A DNA stretch of 34,911 nucleotides from Burkholderiales bacterium (GTDB lineage: Bacteria > Pseudomonadota > Gammaproteobacteria > Burkholderiales > Burkholderiaceae): the NCBI GenBank assembly GCA_947371645.1, contig CANBQJ010000011.1:1-34911 (forward strand), in the 5' to 3' direction. Of this stretch, positions 8,623 through 17,552 are shown in pieces (the first letter of the stretch is position 1; each line of letters starts with the position of its first letter). Both the position numbers and the translations under genes were made by a program. The notes below the pieces were generated by a model. That model was not told where the DNA came from, did not search any database, and saw only the letters and a program-made list of their open reading frames with translations.

Positions 8623-11607
8623 TCAGAGCTGACCGCTGAGGGTCACGCCGACCCAGCGACGGTAAGGCGTGGGTTCGTAGCTTGTCCAGCCCTGCTCATG
8701 TGTCTTGTCGTCGAAGGCGTTCTTCACCGTGACGCTGACGTCAAAGTTCTTCTTGAGGTTTCCCAGCCCCACAGTGATGTCGGTCACCGCATGTTTGGGA
8801 ATCACGCTGTAACTGGACAAGGCCTCGTCGTTGTAGTAGCTGCTGATGGCATCGGTGTTGAAGCTGGCGTGGAAGCTCTGATTGTCAAACACGGGTACGC
8901 GGTACTCGGCGCCAAAGGTAAGGTGGTACTTGGGGGCGCCTGCCACTTGATGACCCGTTGCGTCGTAGTACAGGAGCGGGTCCTTGGCTGATGTCAGGTA
9001 AGTCAGCTCCACCGGAATGGCTGCGTTCTTGAAGTCCTTGTATCTGGCATCGTTGTAGGTAAAGCCACCCGAGAAATTGAAATTCTTGACGCCACTGTAG
9101 ATGGCGTTGAGCTCAAAGCCTTTCGACTGGATCTTGGCCACATTGCCCTGGGTGTTGACGGTGACTGGCGCATTCCCAGGGTTGGTCAACTGATCTTCTG
9201 CAGTGGCTACGGGGTCAATGACACGCACCGTTTGTTGGTAGTCGCGGATGTTCATCAAGAACAGGTTGGCATTCAAGACCAACGTCTTCTCAAGCAGGTT
9301 CGACTTGAAGCCCAGTTCAAACGCTTGCGTGCGCTCAGGCTTGACCGGGGTATCTTGGCCATTCGAGATGTTGGGCGTGCCCGCCTTTTCACCATACTGC
9401 CAGGCAAAGTAGCTGGTCACCTCGTCATTGATCTTGTAGGTCGGGCTGATGTTGGTCGTGGCCAGCAAACCTGAAGTATGGCTGGGCGTTCCGTCGTAGT
9501 TCGAGGCACCGACCTTGGCACTGCGAATCGCCTGAGCGAAGGCCACCTGCTTCTTTTGCGCTGCGCTCAGGGAGTTGTATGCGTCGCCAGGATTGGCCCC
9601 TCTGGCAGCGCCAAAGTACTTGAACGCAACGGCATCTGCCGCGTTCAAGGCTGCCGTGGACGTGCTCTTCAGATCGCCGGATGCATGTGTGAGGGTGTCC
9701 TGATTGGCATCATTCGGGGCGGCAGGGTTAGGCGTCTTGACGTCTGCCGCATAGGTGTCAAAGCCACCCAACGTAGGCACATTCACCCGCACGCCCGCAC
9801 CGTTGAATGCTTTCTGCGTCTCATAGTTCAACAAGGCTCCGGCACCATAGTTCGGTGTGCTCTGGGTGAACAACTGGTCACGGGAGTCCCATGTCAGGCG
9901 CAGGCCAGAGTTCAGCGCCAACTTCTCATCGAACTTCCACTTGGTTTCACCGTAGACCGAAGTTGACTTGGTGCTGGTCGTGGTGTCGCTCTTGGTGTAG
10001 AGGCCATTCACGGAATCCAGCAACAAGGACTTGCCCGAGTTGCGCAGTGCAGCCGTCGCAGCGGTGTTGTTGGCGGCAGGGTACAGCGCGTTGTACTGCG
10101 CGTTGGTGGCATACCAGGCCCCGCCATCAGCACCATAGCCAGAATGGCTTTCGACCTGATCGCGTGTTCCGATGAAATACAAACCTGCCGTGTATTCGAA
10201 GGGCTTGTCGGTCTCAGACCTCAGGCGCACCTCTTGCGAAATCTGATGGTAGTACACGCCACCGCCACCGTACTTGGCAATGTCATACGGCGTGCCTTCG
10301 TCATTGCGGGCATCAAACGAATAGCTGCGGAAGCCCGTAATGGAACTGACGGTGTCGTTGTTAGGCAGCTTGTAGTCGGCCTTCAGCGAATTTCCGCGGT
10401 ACTGAACGGTCTGACCTTGGGTTTGGTCGAAGTTGACCGAGCCATTGTTGGTGGTGCTGTTGAGCCAATCGCTGTAGCCAAAGCCTCGCCCTTGGAACCA
10501 CTCGCGAGGTGCCGTCGTCGTGGTGCCATTGTTGAAGCCTTGCAGGATGGACCGTGCTGTGGTTCCCTGTTTGTCAACCAGGAGCTGCTCAAAGACATCT
10601 TGCCCCGTCAACAAGCTTTTCCGCTTGTTATACGAAACCAGCGAACCACCAGCATAGTAAAGAGGTGTCTCCAGGTTTTCAGACAGGCCGTTCTGAAGCT
10701 GAGAAGTCTTCGGCTCAAGTTCGTAGGTGAAATTGACCTTCAAGTTGGGCGTGGGCGTGAGCAAAAACTGGGTACGGCCTGCCACACGGTCCGTGTTGTA
10801 CTGGGTGTAGTTGCCCCGGTCGTTGCTGGCGTTCTTGTAATAGCCCTGACCCTTGTTGACCGTGATGGCACCGCGCCAGGCCAGGAGGTCATCCACGATG
10901 GGGCCGCCAAAGCCCGCCGTGGCCACCAGGGTCTGGTTCTGGCCATAGGTCACCGAGTAGTCACTTTGCGGCACAAAGGTAGGCTGCTTGCTGGTGAAGA
11001 CAATCTGGCCCGCCGAGCCCCCCTTGCCACCATCGGTGCCGGTTGGGCCTCGGAGCACGGAGACCTGGTCAACGTCGTAGAAGTCGAAGTTGCCCAACTG
11101 GGTCAGGCCAAAGCTGATGTCATCCACGATGGTGAGGACGCTCGGGTCTTGGAACTCGGCAAAGCCGCGCTTGCCCAAGCCCCGGATCGACAAGTTGGCA
11201 CCACGTGCATTGCTCTGGTTGAAGGTGATGCCGGGCAGGCGCTTCGTGATGGCGTTGAAGTCACGCGCCACGTCGCGGCCCAACTCGGCGCCCGTGACCA
11301 CCGATTCGGCGACCGGATTGTCTTGAAGCTTGGCCAGGCGCGGACGGCTGCGCACGGTCACGCCTTCCAGCGTCTGGACTTGTGGCTCTTCCTTTTGTTC
11401 GCCCGGTTGGTCAGCTGCGCCAGCGGCTGGAGCCCCCTGGTTGGCAGCAGCCGGTGGTGCGAGCTTGGGCGCCTCTTGAGCCCAAGCGGCAGAGGCAGCG
11501 ATGAAGACCATGGACCCCACCAAGGCTGCAATGGGAGACATGTGGAACGGCGCCTCAGCACCATGTTGTTGACCTCGGGACGGCCTGCGGACGCTTGGCT
11601 TGCTCAC
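8623..11607 (-). CDS. Large TonB-dependent outer-membrane receptor
   Basis: 994-residue outer-membrane active transporter. A signal peptide (PIAALVGSMVFIAASAAWAQ) is followed by a Pro/Ala/Gln-rich linker, a TonB-box-like TLEGVTVRSR (about 79-88), a plug domain with DFNAITKRLPGITFNQ, SIRGLGKRGFAEF and VSVLRGPTGTDGG, and a long beta barrel ending YRRWVGVTLSGQL. The last residue is Leu, not the usual aromatic. No N-terminal signalling (FecA-type) domain is present. The GTG start at 11607 has AGAGGT 9 nt upstream; an in-frame ATG at 11541 would shorten the signal peptide but has a weaker site. A strong sigma-54 promoter lies 42 nt before the gene and a perfect terminator follows. The ligand is unknown; its neighbours suggest a sulfate ester or other organosulfur compound, which is inference. 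Confidence 0.93.
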   Translation of the reverse strand: MSKPSVRRPSRGQQHGAEAPFHMSPIAALVGSMVFIAASAAWAQEAPKLAPPAAANQGAPAAGAADQPGEQKEEPQVQTLEGVTVRSRPRLAKLQDNPVAESVVTGAELGRDVARDFNAITKRLPGITFNQSNARGANLSIRGLGKRGFAEFQDPSVLTIVDDISFGLTQLGNFDFYDVDQVSVLRGPTGTDGGKGGSAGQIVFTSKQPTFVPQSDYSVTYGQNQTLVATAGFGGPIVDDLLAWRGAITVNKGQGYYKNASNDRGNYTQYNTDRVAGRTQFLLTPTPNLKVNFTYELEPKTSQLQNGLSENLETPLYYAGGSLVSYNKRKSLLTGQDVFEQLLVDKQGTTARSILQGFNNGTTTTAPREWFQGRGFGYSDWLNSTTNNGSVNFDQTQGQTVQYRGNSLKADYKLPNNDTVSSITGFRSYSFDARNDEGTPYDIAKYGGGGVYYHQISQEVRLRSETDKPFEYTAGLYFIGTRDQVESHSGYGADGGAWYATNAQYNALYPAANNTAATAALRNSGKSLLLDSVNGLYTKSDTTTSTKSTSVYGETKWKFDEKLALNSGLRLTWDSRDQLFTQSTPNYGAGALLNYETQKAFNGAGVRVNVPTLGGFDTYAADVKTPNPAAPNDANQDTLTHASGDLKSTSTAALNAADAVAFKYFGAARGANPGDAYNSLSAAQKKQVAFAQAIRSAKVGASNYDGTPSHTSGLLATTNISPTYKINDEVTSYFAWQYGEKAGTPNISNGQDTPVKPERTQAFELGFKSNLLEKTLVLNANLFLMNIRDYQQTVRVIDPVATAEDQLTNPGNAPVTVNTQGNVAKIQSKGFELNAIYSGVKNFNFSGGFTYNDARYKDFKNAAIPVELTYLTSAKDPLLYYDATGHQVAGAPKYHLTFGAEYRVPVFDNQSFHASFNTDAISSYYNDEALSSYSVIPKHAVTDITVGLGNLKKNFDVSVTVKNAFDDKTHEQGWTSYEPTPYRRWVGVTLSGQL

Positions 11608-11659
11608 GTGTTGTACCTCTTGTGGATCTGACGTTCAGGTTGGGAGATGGGCGCCTGAC

Positions 11660-11675
11660 TGCAACCCATGTGCCA
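11660..11675 (-). promoter_or_regulatory. Sigma-54 (-24/-12) promoter of the TonB-dependent receptor
   Basis: On the minus strand TGGCACATGGGTTGCA matches TGGCACG-N4-TTGCW at 11 of 12 positions with exact GG-N10-GC spacing (GG at 11674-11673, GC at 11662-11661). Predicted start near 11649, 42 nt upstream of the GTG. It differs from the promoter at 4548 by only two bases. Confidence 0.82.
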
Positions 11676-11742
11676 CCTTCTCTTCGCGTACCCGTCATCC
11701 ATCACGAGCTCGCATCACGTGCGCAGGATGGGTGCCGCCTCA

Positions 11743-11760
11743 CTGTTGACCAGCCAACAG
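11743..11760. promoter_or_regulatory. Candidate activator site for the receptor promoter
   Basis: CTGTTG-ACCAGC-CAACAG has perfect 6-bp arms and one further pair inside. It is centred about 77 nt upstream of the -24 GG of the receptor promoter, the same distance as the palindrome at 25411 from its promoter. It contains TGTTGA at 11744-11749. Confidence 0.5.
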
Positions 11761-11929
11761 GGCCTGTACGCCCACCAACCAAACGACGCGGCATCCAGCC
11801 CGCCAGGCAACACCATTCCAAGAGCGCAGATGTATTGCGCGCAAACGAAGAAATGCATGTGTTCATGCAAGCAGAAAGGAAGGTCCGCTTGCTGGCCCTG
11901 TCCGCCCACTTTGCAGAGCAAGCACGTTC

Positions 11930-11945
11930 GTCAACCCATGTTGAC
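11930..11945. promoter_or_regulatory. Inverted repeat GTCAAC-N4-GTTGAC between divergent genes
   Basis: GTCAAC (11930-11935) and GTTGAC (11940-11945) form perfect 6-bp arms identical to the arms of the palindrome at 25411-25431, but with a 4-nt rather than 7-nt spacer. It lies about 165 nt upstream of the S9-like gene and about 280 nt upstream of the receptor start site. It may be a second site for the same regulator. Confidence 0.4.
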
Positions 11946-12110
11946 AAGCCGGCAACACAACTTCACGAAGCGCTGAAATCGCAGCAACGCTGCTCGCAAT
12001 TCGACACCACAGCTTCTCGCATATGGACATGCCTACTGCCAATTGGACATTCGCTGCTGCATCGTGAAGATGGCCGTTCATCCATGCCAAAGACCAGACG
12101 GAGAACTCAC

Positions 12111-14138
12111 TTGAATCAACCTTGCAAGCGTCCTTGGGCTGGCCAGATGGTGTGCGGCGCGACGCTGACGATGCTCATGTACACCGGCCCTGCGCAGGCC
12201 TCGCCACCTGTGCCCACGCTGCCTCTGGCACGCGCCGCATCGGCCTTCGCCCATGGGCATGACATGGATGAACCCACCCTTTCACCCGACGGCAGCCGGC
12301 TCGCCTACATCGGCAACGTCAAAGGCAAACGGGTGATCGTGGTGCGGCGCGTCGATGACCAGGGCACACCGACCGTCATCGGCACCCAGGACAGCGAGCC
12401 CACCCGCGTGATCTGGAAGACCAACAACCGCCTCGTGGCAGCCATCAGCCTGGCCGAGCGCCGAGGTGGTGAAGGGGCAGCATTGGCGAGAGAAACCCGC
12501 CTGATTGCCTTCAACGCTGATGGCAGCGGGCGCACCGCATTGATCCGGGCCGAGCGTGGCGACTACATTCCGCAGGTGCAGGACCACATCGTGAGCATGA
12601 AGCCCGATGACGCCGGACACATCCTGGTCGCCTTGTCGCCCATCGACGGGCTGTTCGCCACCGAGCGATTCAGTGGCAAACGCATGGACGATCGGGCCCG
12701 CTACCCTGATGTCCGCGAGGTGAACGTCTTCGATGGCAGCTCGCAGGTGGTGGTGCCACATCGTGATGGCGTGAGCACATGGCTGGCCGATTCGAGCGGT
12801 CAAGTCCGCGCAGGCATTGACCATTCAGACGCCAGACGCCTGCGCGTGACCTACAAGGCCGAGGGCGCCAAGGCCTGGCATGAGATCGAGGTCCAACTGG
12901 AAGGCAGTCCCTTGCAGCCAGATGAGGTCCAAGCCCTGCAGCTGACCGGCGACGGTGGCGATGAACTGGTGCTGAGTGGCCTGGGCGCGCAAAGCCAGGC
13001 ACCACAACGCTGGCGACTGAGATTGCCTCAGGGGCAATGGACGCCGCACACAGCGCCAGCGGCAATGGCTCCGATGTTCACGGCGGTTCGGGGCATCCTC
13101 CCCAAAGCCAAGGCCGGCAGGCTAAGCCTGGACGAGGCCCTGGTTCGCAAGGTTTTGGGCGATACAGCGGCCATTGTTTCTGCCAGCGATGCGCTCGATG
13201 TGCTGCTGGTGAGCAAGGCGAGCGGCGCGCTGCCCACGCAATGGTGGCTGTTGGCGCACGCACCCGGTGTGCAGCCGGAACTCACCCTGCTGAGCGACAA
13301 CCTGGGCGACCTGCCCGCTGAAATACTGGGTGTGGCTCACCTGGTGAACATCCCCACCCGAGATGGCAGCGCCATCCCCGGCAAACTGACCCTGCCCAGG
13401 CTGGCGCTGCCTTCAGGGCAGAAGCGGCCCTTCGTGGTCCTGGTACACGATGGCCCTGCCGCATCCCTGGGCGATGCCTTCGATGCCGAAGTGCAGTTCT
13501 TCGTCAGCCAGGGCTGGTCGGTGTTGCAGCCGGCCTTCCGGGGCTCCACCGGGGTGTCACCTACACACAGGGAGGCCGGACGTGGCCAATGGGGCAGGCT
13601 GATGCAAGATGATGTCACCGACAGCACAAAGTGGGCCCTTGCCAAGGCGGATGCCGATCCCGAGCGGGTCGTCGTGGCAGGGCATGGCTACGGCGGCTAC
13701 GCTGCATTGCTGGAGCTGGCTCGCGAGCCGCATCTGTACCAGGGTGCCATCGCTGTTGCGCCCATTGCAGACCTGGGCTACTTTCGCGAACAGCTGTCGC
13801 ACTACATCGACCGTTCAGCACTTGAACGCCATGAGCTGCTCGATGAGGCCACGTTCAAGGCAGCTCCTTCGCCTGCTTCGCTGGCTGGCGGCATCGCCGC
13901 ACCGGTGTTGTTGATCCATGGGCGTCGGGACACCCGCGTCAAGCCGGTTCAGACCGACGTGATGGCCAGGGCGCTGCAGCGTGCCGAAGTGCCACACCGC
14001 GTGGTCTGGCTCGCTGACGCCGATCATGAACTGAAGGGCGAGTCAGATCAGCGGCAAGCACTGGAAGCCATCGGCGGCTTCCTCACTGATCTGTCCGTAG
14101 GCCACATCAAACCCAGGGCGGTTGCCGCCGCACCGTGA
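12111..14138 (+). CDS. Exported S9 (prolyl oligopeptidase)-family protein lacking catalytic Ser
   Basis: 675 residues: signal peptide (GATLTMLMYTGPAQA), a WD/propeller-like region beginning MDEPTLSPDGSRLAYIGNVKGKRVI, and a C-terminal alpha/beta-hydrolase domain with FRGSTG, AGRGQWGRLMQDDVTDSTKWAL and HGRRDTRV. The nucleophile elbow, normally GxSYGGY, reads G-H-G-Y-G-G-Y, so the catalytic Ser is Gly526 (codon GGC at 13686-13688). Asp607 and His639 are present. Peptidase activity is therefore doubtful. The TTG start at 12111 is preferred because GGAG lies 7 nt upstream; an ATG at 12084 would add nine residues with no ribosome-binding site. It is divergent from the receptor and ends 25 nt from the convergent sulfotransferase. 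No well-spaced promoter was found. Confidence 0.88.
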   Translation: MNQPCKRPWAGQMVCGATLTMLMYTGPAQASPPVPTLPLARAASAFAHGHDMDEPTLSPDGSRLAYIGNVKGKRVIVVRRVDDQGTPTVIGTQDSEPTRVIWKTNNRLVAAISLAERRGGEGAALARETRLIAFNADGSGRTALIRAERGDYIPQVQDHIVSMKPDDAGHILVALSPIDGLFATERFSGKRMDDRARYPDVREVNVFDGSSQVVVPHRDGVSTWLADSSGQVRAGIDHSDARRLRVTYKAEGAKAWHEIEVQLEGSPLQPDEVQALQLTGDGGDELVLSGLGAQSQAPQRWRLRLPQGQWTPHTAPAAMAPMFTAVRGILPKAKAGRLSLDEALVRKVLGDTAAIVSASDALDVLLVSKASGALPTQWWLLAHAPGVQPELTLLSDNLGDLPAEILGVAHLVNIPTRDGSAIPGKLTLPRLALPSGQKRPFVVLVHDGPAASLGDAFDAEVQFFVSQGWSVLQPAFRGSTGVSPTHREAGRGQWGRLMQDDVTDSTKWALAKADADPERVVVAGHGYGGYAALLELAREPHLYQGAIAVAPIADLGYFREQLSHYIDRSALERHELLDEATFKAAPSPASLAGGIAAPVLLIHGRRDTRVKPVQTDVMARALQRAEVPHRVVWLADADHELKGESDQRQALEAIGGFLTDLSVGHIKPRAVAAAP

Positions 14139-14163
14139 CATCACTGCGGGCCGTCCATTGAGG

Positions 14164-15816
14164 TCAATTGCCGCTCGCCTTGCGCCGTTGGGGCGGCTCG
14201 CTGGGCACCAGGCTGAGCACAGCAAAGCGCGCGCCCTTGACCACCACCGAAGACAAACGGCCGAAGCTGCCGCCCGGGCTGCTGGGCTCGAAGCCCACTC
14301 GCTCCGCATAGGGCAATTCGTGCGCGGGCACCTGCAAGGTGGCCTCAAACCACTTCCCCTGCTGGTCTTCCACCAGGAGGTGCTGCGCGTCCAACACGAA
14401 CCAGTTCTGAATGCCGCCACGGGCGACGAAGGCGACTTCAGACTGCGCCGACGTGGCGCCCGCTGGCACCCAGTCGTAGGGCACCGGCTGGGCCCGGTAC
14501 ACCGCATTGCCTGTGACTTGCGCACCTTCACCGCCCGTGCGCGTGCTGCCCACAAAGGGGCTGACGTATTCCCACACGATCTCGCCTTGCGGCGTCACCT
14601 GGAAGAAGCGGCCGTTCATGCCCTCGTCGATCAGGGTGTTGCCATTGGCCAGGCGACGTGCGCTGCCGATGAACGAACTGTAGAAGGCCCATGCTGGCTG
14701 GCCGGACAACGTGGCGGTGTACTGCCAGACGATGCGCAGGCTGGCCGGGTCGATCTCCAGCACACGCGACCGCGGCTGGGTGCCTACGCCGGCGCGCGGG
14801 TAGCCCGCTTCGCCCTGGTTGTCGAACACCAGCAGATTGCCCGCACCCGGCAAGCCCTTGGGGATGATGTGGGCGTCGTGTTGGCCGATGATCTGGTCCA
14901 CCTCACGGGGCAGGCTCGCGCCCGAGTTCCGGGGGTAGTTCGGCCCCAGGTGCCACACCACTTTGCCCGTCTTGCGCTCGATGATGGCCGTGAAGTTGGC
15001 CTCGCGAGCACAGACGATGAGGTTGTCCGGGTGGAATCTCGCGTCACCCGCATCGAACCACTTGTTCGGCCCCACCACCGACATGTTGTTGAAGTGCAGG
15101 TAGTCAAAGGGCAACCTGGCGTCGTTGCGGGTGAGACCCTGGCGGATCAGGGCCAGCGCGGCTTCGTCGAAGCCAAACTCCTGCAGGTGCTCCAGTGCGA
15201 ACCAGGACCACACCACGTCGCCTTGTGCATTGACCTCGTAGATGCCGTCATCGAGCAGCTTCTCGGCCTTGAAGCCTGCAGGCGCAGGACGGATGGCGTT
15301 GACCAGCAACACGGTGTTGCCGTTGGGCAAGCGCCGCCAGTCATGGTGCTGACGGACGCCGGTGTCGGTGCCTGATGCCACGGTGGCCACACTGTCGCCA
15401 TACCCTCCCTGCAGCTTGACGCCAGCCCATTGCCAGATGAGCTTGCCTTCCCAATCCACCTCGCCAATGGTCTGCTTGCCCAGACTGCCTGGCGCACTGG
15501 CCTCGGCGGTCAGTTGCAGCAACACATGCCCCTTGGCACCACCGGCCAGTGCGGGGTCGATGAACAGCGGCGGCTGCGCCTCTTGCGACCATTGTCGAAG
15601 CTCGCGCCCATCCAGGTCGATGAGGTGAGTCTTGCGGTCAGCGCCGGTGAACAGCACATACGTGGGCTGAGCCTTCTGACGGTCAATTTTGGTGACCCCG
15701 GTGGGGTACACGCTGGGAAAGGCCCAGATGCCACCAGACAGCAAGGCCAGCCCCAAGGCCATGAGGGGCCTGTGCAGGCGTTCAGATCGACGGTGAGGGC
15801 GCGTGGAATCGGTCAT
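14164..15816 (-). CDS. Exported aryl-sulfate sulfotransferase (ASST family)
   Basis: PAPS-independent sulfotransferase family that moves a sulfuryl group from an aryl sulfate donor to a phenolic acceptor through a His intermediate. 550 residues of beta-propeller-like repeats, with recurring GDVVWSW, GKVVWHLG, GEIVWEY and LANGNTLIDE blades. Candidate active-site histidines are His157/His158 (QHHDWRRLPNGNT), His241 (DYLHFNN) and His314/His317 (GQHDAH). A hydrophobic segment at 17-33 after an Arg-rich start is a signal peptide or anchor, so it acts in the periplasm. Unlike enterobacterial assT, no dsbL/dsbI partners adjoin it. The ATG at 15816 has no good ribosome-binding site; an ATG at 15762 is an alternative. 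Together with atsA it gives two sulfate-ester enzymes within 12 kb. Confidence 0.87.
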   Translation of the reverse strand: MTDSTRPHRRSERLHRPLMALGLALLSGGIWAFPSVYPTGVTKIDRQKAQPTYVLFTGADRKTHLIDLDGRELRQWSQEAQPPLFIDPALAGGAKGHVLLQLTAEASAPGSLGKQTIGEVDWEGKLIWQWAGVKLQGGYGDSVATVASGTDTGVRQHHDWRRLPNGNTVLLVNAIRPAPAGFKAEKLLDDGIYEVNAQGDVVWSWFALEHLQEFGFDEAALALIRQGLTRNDARLPFDYLHFNNMSVVGPNKWFDAGDARFHPDNLIVCAREANFTAIIERKTGKVVWHLGPNYPRNSGASLPREVDQIIGQHDAHIIPKGLPGAGNLLVFDNQGEAGYPRAGVGTQPRSRVLEIDPASLRIVWQYTATLSGQPAWAFYSSFIGSARRLANGNTLIDEGMNGRFFQVTPQGEIVWEYVSPFVGSTRTGGEGAQVTGNAVYRAQPVPYDWVPAGATSAQSEVAFVARGGIQNWFVLDAQHLLVEDQQGKWFEATLQVPAHELPYAERVGFEPSSPGGSFGRLSSVVVKGARFAVLSLVPSEPPQRRKASGN

Positions 15817-16214
15817 GCCTGAGGAGGATCATCGGTTGAAGGGCACGACTCTAGGCAGCCCACCCGCCCGATGCAAAGACAGGAATCGCACAAGCACATG
15901 CGCGATGCACAGATCGGTGCCTCAGGCTCAGGCACAGTCGCGGGTGATCGCCCGGTCATGTCCGCTTTGACGGCAGCTTTGCCGGCAGATCTGCACGCGT
16001 CTGCTGTGTGCCCGGGCGCCGTAACCGGCCTGGGCGGCCACCCCGCTCAAGGCGACTGGGGACGCCGCAGCCCCATGGCACCTGGCTGTGACTCGGCGCT
16101 CACGCCTCTCACCTTTGCAATGGTTCACATGAAACTGGGCGTTACCCATTGCTACGATTTCCACAATCCAGTCACGCACATGCGCGCCCCACCGGTCGCC
16201 GCGCACCCATCCTC
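15817..16214. other. Divergent intergenic region before the RND operon
   Basis: About 400 nt between the sulfotransferase (minus) and the RND adaptor (plus). I see no credible gene, no strong inverted repeat and no well-spaced promoter. A GGG...TTGC pair at 16137-16152 resembles a -24/-12 element but its spacing is one base too long. Confidence 0.5.
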
Positions 16215-17552
16215 ATGATGAATCCCGTTCGGCACGCGACAAAGCGCCCATCCACCCTGTTGGCCGGCACACCCCATCGTCAGACAGGCCGAATCCACTG
16301 GACTGCGGCGGCGGCGGCCGTGGCTGTGACCTTGGCTGGCGCCTGGTGGTGGCGCGGCCATGTCGGCACCGACCAGGCTCAGGCCGCACAGCCCGCTTCC
16401 AGCGGCGCCTCAGGGGTCACTGGGCCAGAGGGCCGACGCGGGCCACCGGGCGGTGGGCGCCGGGGCGGTGGCCCGGCCACGGTGTCGGTGGCCACCGTGA
16501 CGCACAAGGACGTGTCCGTCACGGTCGAGACCGTGGGCACATTCACAGCCGCCAACACCGCGGTGGTGCGGCCTCAGGTGTCGGGCGTCTTGCAGAAGCT
16601 GCTCGTCAAAGAAGGCCAGACGGTGAAGGCCGGCCAGGCCATCGCCCAGATCGACCCTCGCGCCTTCGAAGCCACGCTGGCCCAGGCCGATGGCGCACTG
16701 GCCAGAGACCAGGCCACGCTGGACAATGCCCGCATCGACTTGCGCCGCTACCAAGACCTGCTGGCCAAAGAGGCCGTGCCACGCCAGCAGTTCGAGACCC
16801 AGCAGACCACAGTGCGCCAGCTGGAAGGCACCGTCAAGCTCGATCAGGCCAGCGTGGCCTCGGCGCGGCTGCAACTGTCCTACACGCGGGTGACGGCCCC
16901 CATCGGTGGCCGGGTTGGCCTCAAGCAGGCCGATGTGGGCAACATCGTGCAACCGTCGGACGCCAACGGCATCGTCAGCATTGTCCAGAGCCAGCCCATC
17001 GCGCTGGTCATGGCCGTGCCTGCAGCCAACCTGGCGGCCATGCAGACCCGCCTGCAACACAGCGAGCCCTTGCGCGTGGTCGCCACCGACCGGGCGTCCG
17101 GACAGGCCCTGGCCAGAGGCAAGGTCTCTGTGCTGGACAACGCCATCGATCTGGGCACCGACACCATCAAGGTCAAGGCCTTGTTCCCCAATGAAGACGG
17201 CAGCCTGTTCCCCAACCAGGCCGTGAGCGCCAGCCTGCAGGTGAACCTGCTGCCCAACGCCCTGGTGGTGCCCGATGGGGCGCTCAGCCGGGGCACGCGT
17301 GGCATGCAGGTTTATGTCGTCGATGAAGGCTTCAATGTGCTGACCCGCCCGGTGAGGGCGCTGGCCAGCGATGGCGGCTGGACGGCGGTGGAAGGCGATC
17401 TGCACGACGGCGAGCGCGTGGTCATCGATGGCCTGGACCGCCTGCGGGAGGGAGACCAGGTGCAAGTGGCCGATGCCAAGGGCCACGACGATCAGCAAGG
17501 CGGAAAGCGCGAAGGCCATGGCGACGGCGAACACCGCCACAAGCGCCCATGA
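16215..17552 (+). CDS. RND efflux periplasmic adaptor, MdtA-like
   Basis: Membrane-fusion protein of a tripartite efflux pump, 445 residues. An N-terminal hydrophobic anchor ([16 protein letters not shown]) leads to a Gly/Arg-rich linker and then the usual order: beta-barrel/lipoyl half ([38 protein letters not shown]), an alpha-hairpin (about 175-230), the second lipoyl half ([25 protein letters not shown]) and the membrane-proximal domain. The C-terminus ends in a His/Gly/Lys-rich tail ([12 protein letters not shown]) beyond the conserved fold. Two tandem ATGs (16215, 16218) are possible starts; neither has a clear ribosome-binding site. The stop overlaps the next gene by 4 nt. The order adaptor-RND-RND matches mdtABC. 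Confidence 0.9.
   Translation: MMNPVRHATKRPSTLLAGTPHRQTGRIHWTAAAAAVAVTLAGAWWWRGHVGTDQAQAAQPASSGASGVTGPEGRRGPPGGGRRGGGPATVSVATVTHKDVSVTVETVGTFTAANTAVVRPQVSGVLQKLLVKEGQTVKAGQAIAQIDPRAFEATLAQADGALARDQATLDNARIDLRRYQDLLAKEAVPRQQFETQQTTVRQLEGTVKLDQASVASARLQLSYTRVTAPIGGRVGLKQADVGNIVQPSDANGIVSIVQSQPIALVMAVPAANLAAMQTRLQHSEPLRVVATDRASGQALARGKVSVLDNAIDLGTDTIKVKALFPNEDGSLFPNQAVSASLQVNLLPNALVVPDGALSRGTRGMQVYVVDEGFNVLTRPVRALASDGGWTAVEGDLHDGERVVIDGLDRLREGDQVQVADAKGHDDQQGGKREGHGDGEHRHKRP

Larger units (their letters stand above)
11608..12110. other. Divergent intergenic region between receptor and S9-like gene
   Basis: About 500 nt with no credible gene, although one frame stays open across most of it. It holds the minus-strand sigma-54 promoter (11660-11675), two GTTGAC-containing inverted repeats (11743-11760, 11930-11945) and the leader of the plus-strand gene at 12111. 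A TTGACA at 11941-11946 lacks a -10 partner at 17 nt. Confidence 0.6.

Noticed and set aside
12024..12060. Two sigma-54-like TGGAC...TGC pairs before the S9-like gene
   Set aside because: Spacings are 13 and 11 instead of 12, and neither has TTGC in full.
11595..12083. N-terminal extension of the S9-like gene; the frame is open for another 160 codons upstream
   Set aside because: The translated extension looks like random intergenic sequence, would bury the signal peptide, and overlaps the divergent receptor promoter. The GGAG-TTG start at 12111 is better supported.
16137..16152. Sigma-54-like GGG...TTGC before the RND adaptor
   Set aside because: GG to GC distance is 13 rather than 12; sigma-54 promoters do not tolerate this spacing change.
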